Origin: Oscillospiraceae bacterium
Lineage (GTDB): Bacteria > Bacillota_A > Clostridia > Oscillospirales > Oscillospiraceae
NCBI GenBank assembly: GCA_017505505.1
Contig: JAFVPA010000001.1
Span: 1 to 48,946 of the forward strand
Direction of reading: 5' to 3'
DNA: 48,946 bases
Notes under the pieces: generated by a model
The model's database searches: none
The model's input: only the letters and a program-made list of their open reading frames with translations
What the model was told of the DNA's origin: nothing
In this document: piece by piece, positions 1 through 7,217 of the stretch
How the letters are laid out: each line of letters starts with the position of its first letter
Numbering within the stretch: the first letter of the stretch is position 1
Made by a program: the position numbers and the translations under genes

Positions 1-1159
1 CACCGATATCCTGAACGGCGCGAAGCTGGTCTCCTTTGAGGAAGGCCTGGCATCCGGCATGATCCAGTATGTCGGCGACGATTGCAAAGAAGGACTGTAC
101 GATGCCATCAAGGCTTGCCAGGTTCGTCCCGGTCTGTGCAAGACCGCCGGTCTGAAGCTGGTCTACTCCCCCCTGAACGGTTCCGGTCTGGTTCCCGTCA
201 CCCGTATCCTGAACGATATCGGTATCGATGACATCACCATCGTTCCCGAGCAGAAGTATCCCGATGGCAACTTCCCCACCTGCCCCTACCCCAACCCCGA
301 GATCTTCGAGGCTCTGGAGCTGGGCCTGAAGCTGGCTACCGAGACCGGTGCTGACCTGATGCTGGCTACCGACCCCGATGCTGACCGCGTTGGCATTGCC
401 ATGAAGTGTCCCGATGGCTCCTACGAGCTGGTCTCCGGCAACGAAGTTGGCGTCCTGCTGCTGGACTACATCTGCGAAGGCCGCATCGAGAAGGGCACCA
501 TGCCCAAGAACCCTGTTGCCGTTAAGTCCCTGGTCTCCACTCCTCTGGCTGACGCTGTTGCTGCCAACTACGGTGTGGAAATGCGCAACGTTCTGACCGG
601 CTTCAAGTGGATCGGCGACCAGATCGCCGGCCTGGAAGCAAAGGGCGAAGTCGAGCGCTTCATCCTGGGCTTCGAAGAGTCCTACGGCTACCTGGCCGGT
701 CCCTACGTCCGCGACAAGGACGCTGTTGTCGGCTCCATGCTGATCTGCGAAATGGCTGCTTACTACCGTTCCATCGGCTCCTCCATCAAGGAGCGCCTGG
801 AGGCTATCTACGCCAAGTACGGCCGTTACCTGAACAAGGTTGACTCCTTCGAGTTCCCCGGCCTCAGCGGCATGGACAAGATGGCCGGCATCATGGCCGA
901 CCTGCGTGCCAACGCTCCCGCTGAGATCGGCGGCTACAAGGTTGTCAAGGTCACCGACTACAAGAAGACCGAAGAGACCGGCCTGCCCGCAGCAAACGTC
1001 CTGGTCTACGGCCTGGAAGGCGGCGCAACCGTCATCGTCCGTCCCTCCGGCACCGAGCCCAAGATCAAGACCTACTTCACCACCCTGGGTAAGGATCTGG
1101 CTGAGGCTGAGGCCCAGAAGAAGGTTCTGGCTGACGCTCTGAAGCCCATCCTGGCTTGA
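1..1159 (+). CDS. pgcA: Phosphoglucomutase/phosphomannomutase, C-terminal part (5' truncated by window)
   Basis: Alpha-D-phosphohexomutase, interconverting hexose 1- and 6-phosphates in the cytoplasm for polysaccharide precursor and glycogen metabolism. The reading frame is open from base 2, so the start lies outside the window. Visible are the metal-binding loop DPDADR (371-388), the sugar-binding loop GFEESYGYL (about 668-694) and the C-terminal phosphate-binding loop RPSGTEP (1040-1060). The catalytic phosphoserine loop must lie upstream and is not seen. An Asp/Glu-rich C-terminus ends at a TGA. Whether glucose or mannose phosphate is preferred cannot be read from this part. A strong intrinsic terminator follows, so this is the last gene of its transcript. 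Confidence 0.93.
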   Translation, partial: TDILNGAKLVSFEEGLASGMIQYVGDDCKEGLYDAIKACQVRPGLCKTAGLKLVYSPLNGSGLVPVTRILNDIGIDDITIVPEQKYPDGNFPTCPYPNPEIFEALELGLKLATETGADLMLATDPDADRVGIAMKCPDGSYELVSGNEVGVLLLDYICEGRIEKGTMPKNPVAVKSLVSTPLADAVAANYGVEMRNVLTGFKWIGDQIAGLEAKGEVERFILGFEESYGYLAGPYVRDKDAVVGSMLICEMAAYYRSIGSSIKERLEAIYAKYGRYLNKVDSFEFPGLSGMDKMAGIMADLRANAPAEIGGYKVVKVTDYKKTEETGLPAANVLVYGLEGGATVIVRPSGTEPKIKTYFTTLGKDLAEAEAQKKVLADALKPILA

Positions 1160-1192
1160 TTTGCATCTTTGCCTGAAGCACAATAAATAACG

Positions 1193-1250
1193 ACACCCCA
1201 TTTCTTCAGCGACATACGGAGGTATGCGTTGAGAAATGGGGTGTTTTTTA
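1193..1250 (+). terminator. Intrinsic terminator of the phosphohexomutase gene
   Basis: Perfect 13-bp stem ACACCCCATTTCT (1193-1205) with AGAAATGGGGTGT (1232-1244), with extra inner pairing GCATAC/GTATGC-like, followed by TTTTTT (1243-1249). Confidence 0.9.
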
Positions 1251-1282
1251 TGGATGGAGTACTTTCCGTAGATATGCGAATA

Positions 1283-1312
1283 CCCCCGCATGACGTAAGC
1301 CATGCGGGGGAT
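1283..1312 (-). terminator. Hairpin between convergent genes, probable terminator of the minus-strand lipoprotein
   Basis: Stem CCCCCGCATG / CATGCGGGGG separated by an 8-base loop, directly beyond the stop of the minus-strand lipoprotein gene. Only a weak T-rich tail follows on the minus strand, so this is a less certain terminator than the one at 1193-1250. Confidence 0.5.
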
Positions 1313-1317
1313 CAGGT

Positions 1318-2214
1318 TCAGGCCGGATCTTTGAGATACTCGGTCATTTCCTGAACCGTGGCCACCGGGGTGCCGTCATCCCAGCCAAAGGCCTCGATGA
1401 AGCGGTCGGCGGATTCCGTATAAAAATCCACACGGACGCTGCGCGGGGAAGTGTCAGTTCCGGTGGAGTAGCCCAGCTTGGGGACTGTCAGGACTTCCGA
1501 TTCGTTGGAAAGAATACCGAACACGGATTCTCCGGGACAGGAGAGGGCCGTGATCAGGAAGGTGCCTTCCTCCTCCTGCAGGGACAGTCCCCGGAACTCC
1601 AGGAAGAGCAGGAGATTTTCATAGCTCAGCTGCTGGCCTTGCGCGGTCAGAGGAAGAAAAACCTGGCTGTACAGATCGACGGGGGAAGGGTACTGCCGGG
1701 TGGCTAGAATCTGGGCAAGCTCATAGACCCGGTCCCGGGTCACGGTGGCGGCCCGGAAGTTTGCAGCCAGGACAGACAGGCTTCCGCCGTCATAGTAGTT
1801 GGCAGCCATGGCGATGCTGTTTTCCTTCCAGCGGATCCAGGCCCGCTCTTCTTCCAACAGCTGCTGCATTTGGGCTTCCGGAAGGGTATGGGTCAGCTCT
1901 GCCCACAGGTCATTCAGCAGGGTATCCCACAGGGTGTATTCCTGCCCGGCCAGCTCATTCATATCCGCCTGGGTCAGAGAACTGTCCAGCATCAGCCGAT
2001 CCTGCAGGCGTGCGTGTTCTGCTTCCGTTTCTGCAAGGCGGGTGGATATTTCCGAAGCTTCCGGAACCGTTGTTGCCGGAACGGTTGCTTCGGTCACGGT
2101 GGTGACGGTGGTTTGGGGGACACTTTCGGCGGAGGCTACCTCTTTGGCCGTGCATCCGGCCAGAAGGGTTATAGCCAGAATACAGGCAAGAAAAGGTATG
2201 CGTGTCGTTTTCAT
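1318..2214 (-). CDS. Lipoprotein with LprI/DUF1311-like domain
   Basis: A 298-residue exported lipoprotein. The N-terminus has a short basic region, a hydrophobic stretch and lipobox LLAGC (Cys about residue 21). A Thr/Val-rich linker follows, then a helical region with the pattern of lysozyme-inhibitor LprI N-terminal domains (DUF1311): LTQADMNELAGQEY, then a WxxL-type helix and EEERAWIRWK at about residues 80-130. The C-terminal 130 residues are not recognised. It starts 10 bp after the thioredoxin stop with only a weak ribosome-binding site, so it is probably co-transcribed with trxA. The domain assignment is by pattern memory; a role in inhibiting lysozyme is not established for these Firmicute proteins. 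Confidence 0.75.
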   Translation of the reverse strand: MKTTRIPFLACILAITLLAGCTAKEVASAESVPQTTVTTVTEATVPATTVPEASEISTRLAETEAEHARLQDRLMLDSSLTQADMNELAGQEYTLWDTLLNDLWAELTHTLPEAQMQQLLEEERAWIRWKENSIAMAANYYDGGSLSVLAANFRAATVTRDRVYELAQILATRQYPSPVDLYSQVFLPLTAQGQQLSYENLLLFLEFRGLSLQEEEGTFLITALSCPGESVFGILSNESEVLTVPKLGYSTGTDTSPRSVRVDFYTESADRFIEAFGWDDGTPVATVQEMTEYLKDPA

Positions 2215-2224
2215 GGAGCTTTCG

Positions 2225-2524
2225 TTACAGCAGCTTCAGAATCTCAGCTTTGGGCATATATCCGACGGCCTTGTTGGCTACCTGGCCGTCCTTCATGACG
2301 ATCAGGGTGGGGATGCTGACGATGCCGAACTGCATGGCCAGTTCCATCTCTTCATCCACATTGATCTTGCCCACCAGAACATCGCTGCGTTCCGCGGCGA
2401 TCTCTTCCACGATGGGGGCCACCATCCGGCAGGGGCCGCACCAGGGTGCCCAGAAGTCCAGCAGGACGGGCTTGTCGTTGTTCAGAACCAATTCCTGAAA
2501 ATTGTCTTTGGTGATCGCGGTCAT
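2225..2524 (-). CDS. trxA: Thioredoxin
   Basis: A 99-residue cytoplasmic thioredoxin that reduces protein disulfides. The redox motif WCGPC is at residues 28-32, preceded by LLDFWAP, and the cis-proline loop is in VSIPTLIV. Length is slightly below the usual 105. The ATG at 2524 was chosen because CAGGAGGAAA lies just upstream; a longer in-frame reading to 2611 runs through the promoter and is rejected. It has its own divergent promoter (2561-2589) and is followed by the lipoprotein gene in the same direction. Neighbouring genes across the divergent promoter include a Cys-rich protein and a thiazoline hydrolase homologue, which fits thiol chemistry but is only context. Confidence 0.95.
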   Translation of the reverse strand: MTAITKDNFQELVLNNDKPVLLDFWAPWCGPCRMVAPIVEEIAAERSDVLVGKINVDEEMELAMQFGIVSIPTLIVMKDGQVANKAVGYMPKAEILKLL

Positions 2525-2560
2525 AAAGATTTCCTCCTGTTGTATGATTTTTCTGTGTCT

Positions 2561-2589
2561 AGTATATCCTAAGTCGGATAATGATGCAA
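2561..2589 (-). promoter_or_regulatory. trxA promoter
   Basis: On the minus strand TTGCAT (2584-2589), 17-bp spacer, TATACT (2561-2566), about 37 bp before the trxA ATG. Its -35 box is 15 bp from the -35 box of the divergent plus-strand promoter. Confidence 0.8.
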
Positions 2590-2604
2590 TGGGAAAAGCA
2601 GTAT

Positions 2605-2633
2605 TTGACATTTATTCCCGTATCTGCTATTCT
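2605..2633 (+). promoter_or_regulatory. Promoter of the Cys-rich protein / ATC-hydrolase operon
   Basis: Consensus TTGACA (2605-2610), exactly 17 bp, then TATTCT (2628-2633). It is divergent from the trxA promoter. Confidence 0.85.
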
Positions 2634-2657
2634 GTAAAAAACAAAAAGGGGACAAAT

Positions 2658-3014
2658 ATGGGTAACTGTAACGGAAACTGCGCATCCTGCTCCGGCTGTG
2701 CCCGGGAATTGGTGCTGACGGAAAAAGAAATCGACTTTCTGAATACCCTGGCCATGTATGCCTTCCTGCCGGTGGCAAGAACCATGGGGGACCTGACTCC
2801 TGTCTATCTGGAAGAAGGGGACCGGGAGGAAATGAGCCTGCTGCTGCAATGCCTGGAAAAGAAGGGCCTGATCTCCCTGGACTACGATAAGCCTCTGCAG
2901 GGCTTCGATGAGAGCGCTTATGCCGCCTATCCCATTCGGGGGAGCATGGCCCTGACAGAACGGGGACAGAAAGTTCTGGAGCTGATGGAGTATCAGGGGC
3001 TTCAGAAAGAATAA
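2658..3014 (+). CDS. Small protein with Cys-rich N-terminus and winged-helix-like C-terminus
   Basis: A 118-residue protein not recognised as a named family. The first 15 residues carry four cysteines (pattern C-x3-C-x2-C-x2-C), which looks like a metal or Fe-S site. The rest is helical with a segment LLLQCLEKKGLISLDYDK and a terminal ALTERGQKVLELM, the pattern of a winged-helix recognition region and wing. The ATG at 2658 was chosen because AAGGGGAC precedes it and it lies just after the promoter; an upstream in-frame extension lies before the transcription start. It is followed after 19 bp by the ATC-hydrolase-like gene, so both are one operon. It could be a metal-dependent DNA-binding protein; that is inference. 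Confidence 0.75.
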   Translation: MGNCNGNCASCSGCARELVLTEKEIDFLNTLAMYAFLPVARTMGDLTPVYLEEGDREEMSLLLQCLEKKGLISLDYDKPLQGFDESAYAAYPIRGSMALTERGQKVLELMEYQGLQKE

Positions 3015-3033
3015 TACAGAGAGGGGAAACATT

Positions 3034-3528
3034 ATGAGCATCGTGAAGAATGAACCCAAGTACAAGAATGGCCTCCTGCAGGCCATCCGGGAGCAGCTGG
3101 AGCACCGGGCCTACTGGCTGTACCTGCTGTGTGACGAAGCCGGCAAGCGGGGCCTGGACTGGAAGGAATTCGGCTATCCTGCCATCCGCCGCTGCGGTCT
3201 GGACCATGGTGCCCGGCACATTAAAAAGGGCAACACCGACAGCCTGAAGGGCCTGAAGAAGGTACTCTTCACCAAGCCTGCCCAGCTGGTCTTCGAGATG
3301 GATGTGCTGGAAAGCACCGATGATACCTTGAATATCGACTTCCACTACTGCCCTCTGGTAAAAGCCTGGCAGAAGGCCGGCTGCACCGATGAGCAGATCG
3401 CTACCCTCTGTGACATTGCCATGTGCGGCGACCATGGCATCGGTGAGGCTTATGGGGCTGTGCTGGATCTGCCCAAGTGCATTGCCAAGGGCGACGATAT
3501 CTGCTCTTTGCGGTATCATAAGAAGTAA
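3034..3528 (+). CDS. L-2-amino-thiazoline-4-carboxylic acid hydrolase family protein
   Basis: A 164-residue cytoplasmic protein resembling the ATC hydrolase family (PF14196), whose founding member opens the thiazoline ring of L-2-amino-thiazoline-4-carboxylate towards N-carbamoyl-L-cysteine. Seen here: an N-terminal helical domain (CDEAGKRGLDW, GYPAIRRCGLDHG), a central beta region (VFEMDVLESTDDTLNIDFHY) and the C-terminal CDIAMCGDHGIGEAYG followed by CSLRYHKK. Many family members have unknown substrates. GAGAGGGGAAAC precedes the ATG. It shares an operon with the Cys-rich protein and ends at a terminator. The next gene is a cysteine desulfidase homologue, so cysteine-related chemistry is plausible but unproven. 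Confidence 0.8.
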   Translation: MSIVKNEPKYKNGLLQAIREQLEHRAYWLYLLCDEAGKRGLDWKEFGYPAIRRCGLDHGARHIKKGNTDSLKGLKKVLFTKPAQLVFEMDVLESTDDTLNIDFHYCPLVKAWQKAGCTDEQIATLCDIAMCGDHGIGEAYGAVLDLPKCIAKGDDICSLRYHKK

Positions 3529-3537
3529 CTACATAGG

Positions 3538-3575
3538 AACCGGGAGGAATGGACGTTCCTCCCGGTTGATTTTGT
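3538..3575 (+). terminator. Intrinsic terminator after the ATC-hydrolase-like gene
   Basis: Perfect 12-bp stem AACCGGGAGGAA (3538-3549) / TTCCTCCCGGTT (3556-3567), then GATTTTGT. Its 3' arm overlaps the -35 box of the next promoter. Confidence 0.8.
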
Positions 3576-3593
3576 CAAAATCTATGATATAAT
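3566..3593 (+). promoter_or_regulatory. Promoter of the cyuA-azlCD operon
   Basis: TTGATT (3566-3571), 16-bp spacer, TATAAT (3588-3593). The -35 box overlaps the 3' arm of the preceding terminator. The expected start near 3600 excludes an ATG at 3602 as start of the next gene. Confidence 0.65.
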
Positions 3594-3628
3594 AAACTAT
3601 TATGACCATGCGAAAAGGAGAACCACCC

Positions 3629-4906
3629 ATGAAAAAAGGCGATTTTCTGTATCAGCAGTACATAAATATTTTGCGCGAAGAGCTGCGTCCCGCCATGGGA
3701 TGCACCGAGCCCATCGCCATGGCCTATGCCGGTGCCAAGGCCCGGCAGGTTCTGGGAGCAATGCCGGATAAGATCCGTCTATTTGTCAGCGGCAATATCA
3801 TCAAGAATGTCAAAAGTGTGGTAGTCCCCAATACAGGAGGCCTCCATGGCATGGCTGCCGCAGTCTGCGCCGGTATCGTGGCCGGTGACGCAGACAGGGA
3901 ACTGCAGGTCATCAGTTGTGTGCCCAAGGAAACGCATGGGGAAATCAAGCGCTATATGGAAACGGTGGATCTGGACATTCAGCCGGCCTACTCGGATCTG
4001 GTTTTCGATATTGATGTGATCGTATACCATGGGGATGACTGTGTCCGTCTGCGGATCGTCAACCACCACACAAACATCGTCCTCATTGAGAAAAATGGGG
4101 AGAAACTGCTGGAGCTGCCGGTGACGGAGTCCTCGGAAGACCATCTGACGGATAAGTCCTGCCTGTCCATCGAGAATATCGTGGCTTTCGCCGACTGCCT
4201 GGACGTGGAGGATGTTCGGGAAATGGTGGGGGAGCAGATCCGCTGCAATCTGGAAATCGCAGAAGAGGGCCTTCGTGGGGATTGGGGTGCCAATATCGGC
4301 TCCGTTATTCTCCGCCGGCAGGGAGATTCTGTGACGAAAAAGGCCAGTGCCTATGCCGCCGCCGGGTCCGATGCCCGTATGAGCGGCTGCGAGAAGCCTG
4401 TTATGATCGTTTCCGGCAGCGGAAACCAGGGCATCACCGCCAGTATTCCGGTAGCCGTCTACGCCCGGGAGACGGGGGCTAGCGAGGAAATGCTGCTGAA
4501 GGCTGTGGCCCTCAGCGACCTGGTGACCATCCACCAGAAGGCCGGCATCGGCCGCCTGTCTGCCTACTGCGGTGCCATCAGCGCCGGCTGCGGTGCGGGA
4601 GCCGGTATTGCCTATTTAAACGGCGGCGATGCCCACGCCATCGCCCATACAGTGGTCAATGCCATTGCTATCCTTTCCGGTACCATCTGCGACGGTGCCA
4701 AACCCTCCTGCGCGGCGAAGATCGCTTCTGCTGTGGATGCGGGTATTCTGGGTTATCATATGTATCTGGAGGGTCAGCAGTTCTACGGCGGCGATGGCAT
4801 CGTCACCAAAGGCGTGGATAATACGGTCTACAACATAGGCCGACTTGCCCGGGAAGGTATGCGGGAGACCGACCGCACCATCCTGGAGATCATGTTGCAA
4901 AATTGA
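3629..4906 (+). CDS. cyuA: UPF0597/CyuA-type L-cysteine desulfidase (serine dehydratase alpha-like)
   Basis: A 425-residue cytoplasmic protein of the UPF0597 family (YhaM/CyuA), Fe-S-dependent enzymes related to the L-serine dehydratase alpha chain. Characterised members release sulfide, ammonia and pyruvate from L-cysteine. Family marks seen: MGCTEPIAMAYAGAKAR near the N-terminus, VPNTGGLHGM, SGSGNQGITASIPV in the middle, and GTICDGAKPSCAAKI near the C-terminus, which supplies cluster cysteines. The ATG at 3629 was preferred over 3602 because AAAAGGAG sits eight bases upstream. azlC follows after 12 bp. Serine rather than cysteine as substrate is possible. Confidence 0.88.
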   Translation: MKKGDFLYQQYINILREELRPAMGCTEPIAMAYAGAKARQVLGAMPDKIRLFVSGNIIKNVKSVVVPNTGGLHGMAAAVCAGIVAGDADRELQVISCVPKETHGEIKRYMETVDLDIQPAYSDLVFDIDVIVYHGDDCVRLRIVNHHTNIVLIEKNGEKLLELPVTESSEDHLTDKSCLSIENIVAFADCLDVEDVREMVGEQIRCNLEIAEEGLRGDWGANIGSVILRRQGDSVTKKASAYAAAGSDARMSGCEKPVMIVSGSGNQGITASIPVAVYARETGASEEMLLKAVALSDLVTIHQKAGIGRLSAYCGAISAGCGAGAGIAYLNGGDAHAIAHTVVNAIAILSGTICDGAKPSCAAKIASAVDAGILGYHMYLEGQQFYGGDGIVTKGVDNTVYNIGRLAREGMRETDRTILEIMLQN

Positions 4907-4918
4907 GATGAGAAACAT

Positions 4919-5632
4919 ATGAAATGGAATGAATTTCGGCAGGGTGTCAGCCGGGGCTTGCCTGTAGGCATGGGCTATTTTTCCGTCAGCTTCGGCTTCG
5001 GTGCCATGGCGGTAAGCCAGGGCCTGAAGGTCTTCGACGCGACTCTGATCTCCCTGTCCAACCTGACCAGTGCGGGCCAGTTTGCAGGCCTGACGGTCAT
5101 TGTGGCGGCAGCTACATTGTGGGAGATGATCCTGACCCAGCTGATCATCAACAGCCGCTATGCTCTGATGAGTTTGGCCCTGTCCCAGCGGATGGGCCAG
5201 CGGATCGGGGTGCTGCCCCGGCTGGTCATCGCCTTCTTTAACACAGATGAAATTTTTGCCCTGGCTATGGCCCGGGTGGAACCGCTGACAGTGCCCTTTA
5301 TGCTGGGGCTGGGGACGCTGCCTATTCTGGGCTGGACGTTGGGAACACTGTCCGGAGCGCTGGCGGGTTCTGTGCTGCCTGCGTCTATCCAGGCGGCGCT
5401 GGGGGTCATGCTTTACGGTATGTTCATCGCCATTGTGGTGCCCCCGGCGAAAAAGGAGAAGGAGATCCTCATCGCGGTGATCCTGGCGCTGGTGTTTAGC
5501 AGCCTGTTCACCTGGGTGCCTCTGCTGCAGCAGGTCAGCGCGGGTATCTCCATTGTCATCTGCACCGTGGCGGCTGCTGCCATTTGCGCGGCGCTGTTTC
5601 CCATCAAGGAAGAAACGGAGGTGGCTGCATGA
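4919..5632 (+). CDS. azlC: AzlC family branched-chain amino acid permease, large subunit
   Basis: A 237-residue inner-membrane protein with about seven hydrophobic segments, the large subunit of the AzlCD exporter implicated in branched-chain amino acid or analogue efflux. Family marks: GVSRGLPVGMGYFSVSFGFG at the N-terminus and NSRYALMSLALSQRM followed by AFFNTDEIFALAMAR. It lies 12 bp after cyuA and overlaps azlD by four bases (ATGA), indicating translational coupling. Together with a cysteine desulfidase the substrate may be an amino acid other than leucine or isoleucine; this is context only. Confidence 0.92.
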   Translation: MKWNEFRQGVSRGLPVGMGYFSVSFGFGAMAVSQGLKVFDATLISLSNLTSAGQFAGLTVIVAAATLWEMILTQLIINSRYALMSLALSQRMGQRIGVLPRLVIAFFNTDEIFALAMARVEPLTVPFMLGLGTLPILGWTLGTLSGALAGSVLPASIQAALGVMLYGMFIAIVVPPAKKEKEILIAVILALVFSSLFTWVPLLQQVSAGISIVICTVAAAAICAALFPIKEETEVAA

Positions 5633-5940
5633 GTATCTATGTTTACATTTTCACCATGGCCCTGACCACCTATCTGATCCGGGTCCTGCCTCTGACCATT
5701 TTCCGCAAGCCGATCAAGAGCCTGTTTTTGCGGTCCTTCCTGCATTATGTGCCCTACGCCTGCCTGACGGCTATGACGTTTCCTGCCATCCTCAGCAGTA
5801 CCGCCTCCATTATCAGCGGTTCGGCAGCCCTGGTCGTGGCGGTGATTCTGGCTTACCGGGGCAAGAGCCTTCTGATGGTTTCCCTGTCTGCCTCTGCGGC
5901 GGTTATGCTGACAGAATGGATATTGGCATTTTTTGCTTAA
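5629..5940 (+). CDS. azlD: AzlD family protein, small subunit of the AzlCD exporter
   Basis: A 103-residue membrane protein with three to four hydrophobic segments, typical AzlD length. Marks include TTYLIRVLPLTIFRK and YVPYACLTAMTFPAIL. The ATG at 5629 overlaps the azlC TGA and is the conventional start; an in-frame start at 5584 inside azlC is rejected because it adds a non-hydrophobic tail. It is the last gene before a terminator. Confidence 0.92.
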   Translation: MSIYVYIFTMALTTYLIRVLPLTIFRKPIKSLFLRSFLHYVPYACLTAMTFPAILSSTASIISGSAALVVAVILAYRGKSLLMVSLSASAAVMLTEWILAFFA

Positions 5941-5961
5941 AAATTGTTAAATAATTATGTA

Positions 5962-5998
5962 GTTCCCCGGTTTTGCTTGACTAACCGGGGAACTTTTG
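5962..5998 (+). terminator. Intrinsic terminator after azlD
   Basis: Perfect 11-bp stem GTTCCCCGGTT (5962-5972) / AACCGGGGAAC (5983-5993), then TTTTGTT. The loop holds the -35 box of the mntP promoter. Confidence 0.9.
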
Positions 5999-6005
5999 TT
6001 ATAAT
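5977..6005 (+). promoter_or_regulatory. mntP promoter, embedded in the azlD terminator
   Basis: TTGACT (5977-5982), 17-bp spacer, TATAAT (6000-6005). The -35 box is in the loop of the upstream terminator hairpin and the spacer is its 3' arm. The predicted start near 6012 is immediately before the riboswitch. Confidence 0.85.
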
Positions 6006-6012
6006 CCTTTTC

Positions 6013-6175
6013 GGAAGAGGGAGTAGTCGGCGCGGAAAGCGGGTCTGGATCGACATCCTGGGGTGACCCCGGTTCAGACTGAAATGACGAGACTTTTGCA
6101 GACCGGCTCAGTCTCTTCATTTCTGGAACTTCTGTGCCGGTCAGCGCGACAAAAGCTGATTTGTACGGAGGTTAT
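6013..6175 (+). ncRNA. yybP-ykoY manganese riboswitch
   Basis: The 5' leader of mntP. It shows the conserved 5' loop GAGGGAGTAG (6017-6026), a hairpin region CCTGGGGTGACCCCGG, and the 3' loop GACGAGACTTTTGC (6087-6100), joined by GGTCTG (6042-6047)/CAGACC (6099-6104) pairing. These match the yybP-ykoY Mn2+-sensing RNA, which normally raises expression of manganese exporters. Downstream, GACCGGC (about 6101-6107) can pair with GCCGGTC (about 6136-6142), and TCAGC with GCTGA just before the ribosome-binding site, suggesting control of translation rather than termination; no U-tract is present. Confidence 0.85.
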
Positions 6176-6180
6176 TTTTT

Positions 6181-6762
6181 ATGGGTATCGGAGAACTGCT
6201 CCTGCTGGCTGTGGGCGTCAGTATGGATGCCTTTGCGGTCTCCATCTGCAAAGGCCTGGCAATGAAAAAAGCCACTTTGGGGGCCAGCATGACCTGCGGC
6301 CTTTGGTTTGGCGGCTTTCAGGCCCTGATGCCGACCATCGGCTTCTTCCTGGGCACCCTGTTTGCGGAGGCCATTCAGGCCATCGACCATTGGGTGGCAT
6401 TCATCCTGCTGGGTATCATCGGCATCAACATGCTGAAAGAGGCCTTTGAAAAGGAAGAAGAATGCGGCTGCTGTGACGAGCACAATGCGGACCTGTCTGT
6501 GAAGACCATGTTCATCATGGCGGTGGCGACCTCCATTGACGCGCTGGCAGTCGGCATCTCCCTGGCTATGGCCGGTAACGTCAATATCTGGCTGGCTGCC
6601 CTGTTCATCGGCATCTGCACCTGCGGCTTCTCCGCGGTAGGTGTGAAGATCGGCAACGTCTTCGGTGCCAGGTTTGAGAAAAAGGCACAGGTGGCCGGTG
6701 GCGTAATTCTGCTCTTCCTGGGAACCAATATCCTGCTGGAGCATCTGGGGATCATCGCATGA
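6181..6762 (+). CDS. mntP: MntP manganese efflux pump
   Basis: A 193-residue membrane protein of six predicted helices that exports Mn2+. The two inverted halves each hold the conserved acidic motif: VSMDAFAVSICKGL (Asp16) and ATSIDALAVGISLAM (Asp120). A Cys/Glu-rich cytosolic loop, EKEEECGCCDEH, lies between the halves. TACGGAGG precedes the ATG. The yybP-ykoY riboswitch upstream supports the assignment independently. The stop overlaps the start of the VanZ-like gene. Confidence 0.95.
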   Translation: MGIGELLLLAVGVSMDAFAVSICKGLAMKKATLGASMTCGLWFGGFQALMPTIGFFLGTLFAEAIQAIDHWVAFILLGIIGINMLKEAFEKEEECGCCDEHNADLSVKTMFIMAVATSIDALAVGISLAMAGNVNIWLAALFIGICTCGFSAVGVKIGNVFGARFEKKAQVAGGVILLFLGTNILLEHLGIIA

Positions 6763-7217
6763 TCCGGACAGATAAGCGTATGCGGCTGTGTACCGCACTG
6801 CTGATCGCCATTCTGGTGTTCATTTGGGGCAACTCCCTGATGCCCGGGGAAGTGTCTCAGACCATCAGCAACTGGGTTCAGAATCTGCTGATGGACGCAA
6901 AGCCAGATGCGGAAGGAAATCCGACAGGTAACGGTATTCTTCGAAAAATAGCCCATTTCACGGAATTTGCAGCTTTGGGCATGACCCTGGGCTGGCTGTT
7001 CGGTATGCTGCAGAAGAAAAAGCATATCCCACTGTGCTGCGGCGTTTTGGCTGCCTGCATCGATGAGACCATCCAGGCCTTTGTGCCGGAGCGGGCTCCC
7101 GGGCTGCGGGATGTGCTGATCGACAGCTGCGGTGTGCTGACAGGTATTGTCCTGCTTTATATGGGGCATACCTATATCAAACAAAAAATAAAAAATCGAC
7201 CTTTGGAGGACAAGTAA
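6759..7217 (+). CDS. VanZ-like family membrane protein
   Basis: A 152-residue integral membrane protein with four hydrophobic segments and the VanZ-like marks KIAHFTEFAALGMTLGW and IDETIQAFVPERAPGLRDVL. VanZ of enterococci gives low-level teicoplanin resistance; most homologues have no known role and are often near cell-surface polymer genes. The ATG overlaps the mntP stop by four bases, and its stop abuts the next ATG, so it is co-transcribed with mntP and the following lipoprotein. Confidence 0.88.
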   Translation: MIRTDKRMRLCTALLIAILVFIWGNSLMPGEVSQTISNWVQNLLMDAKPDAEGNPTGNGILRKIAHFTEFAALGMTLGWLFGMLQKKKHIPLCCGVLAACIDETIQAFVPERAPGLRDVLIDSCGVLTGIVLLYMGHTYIKQKIKNRPLEDK

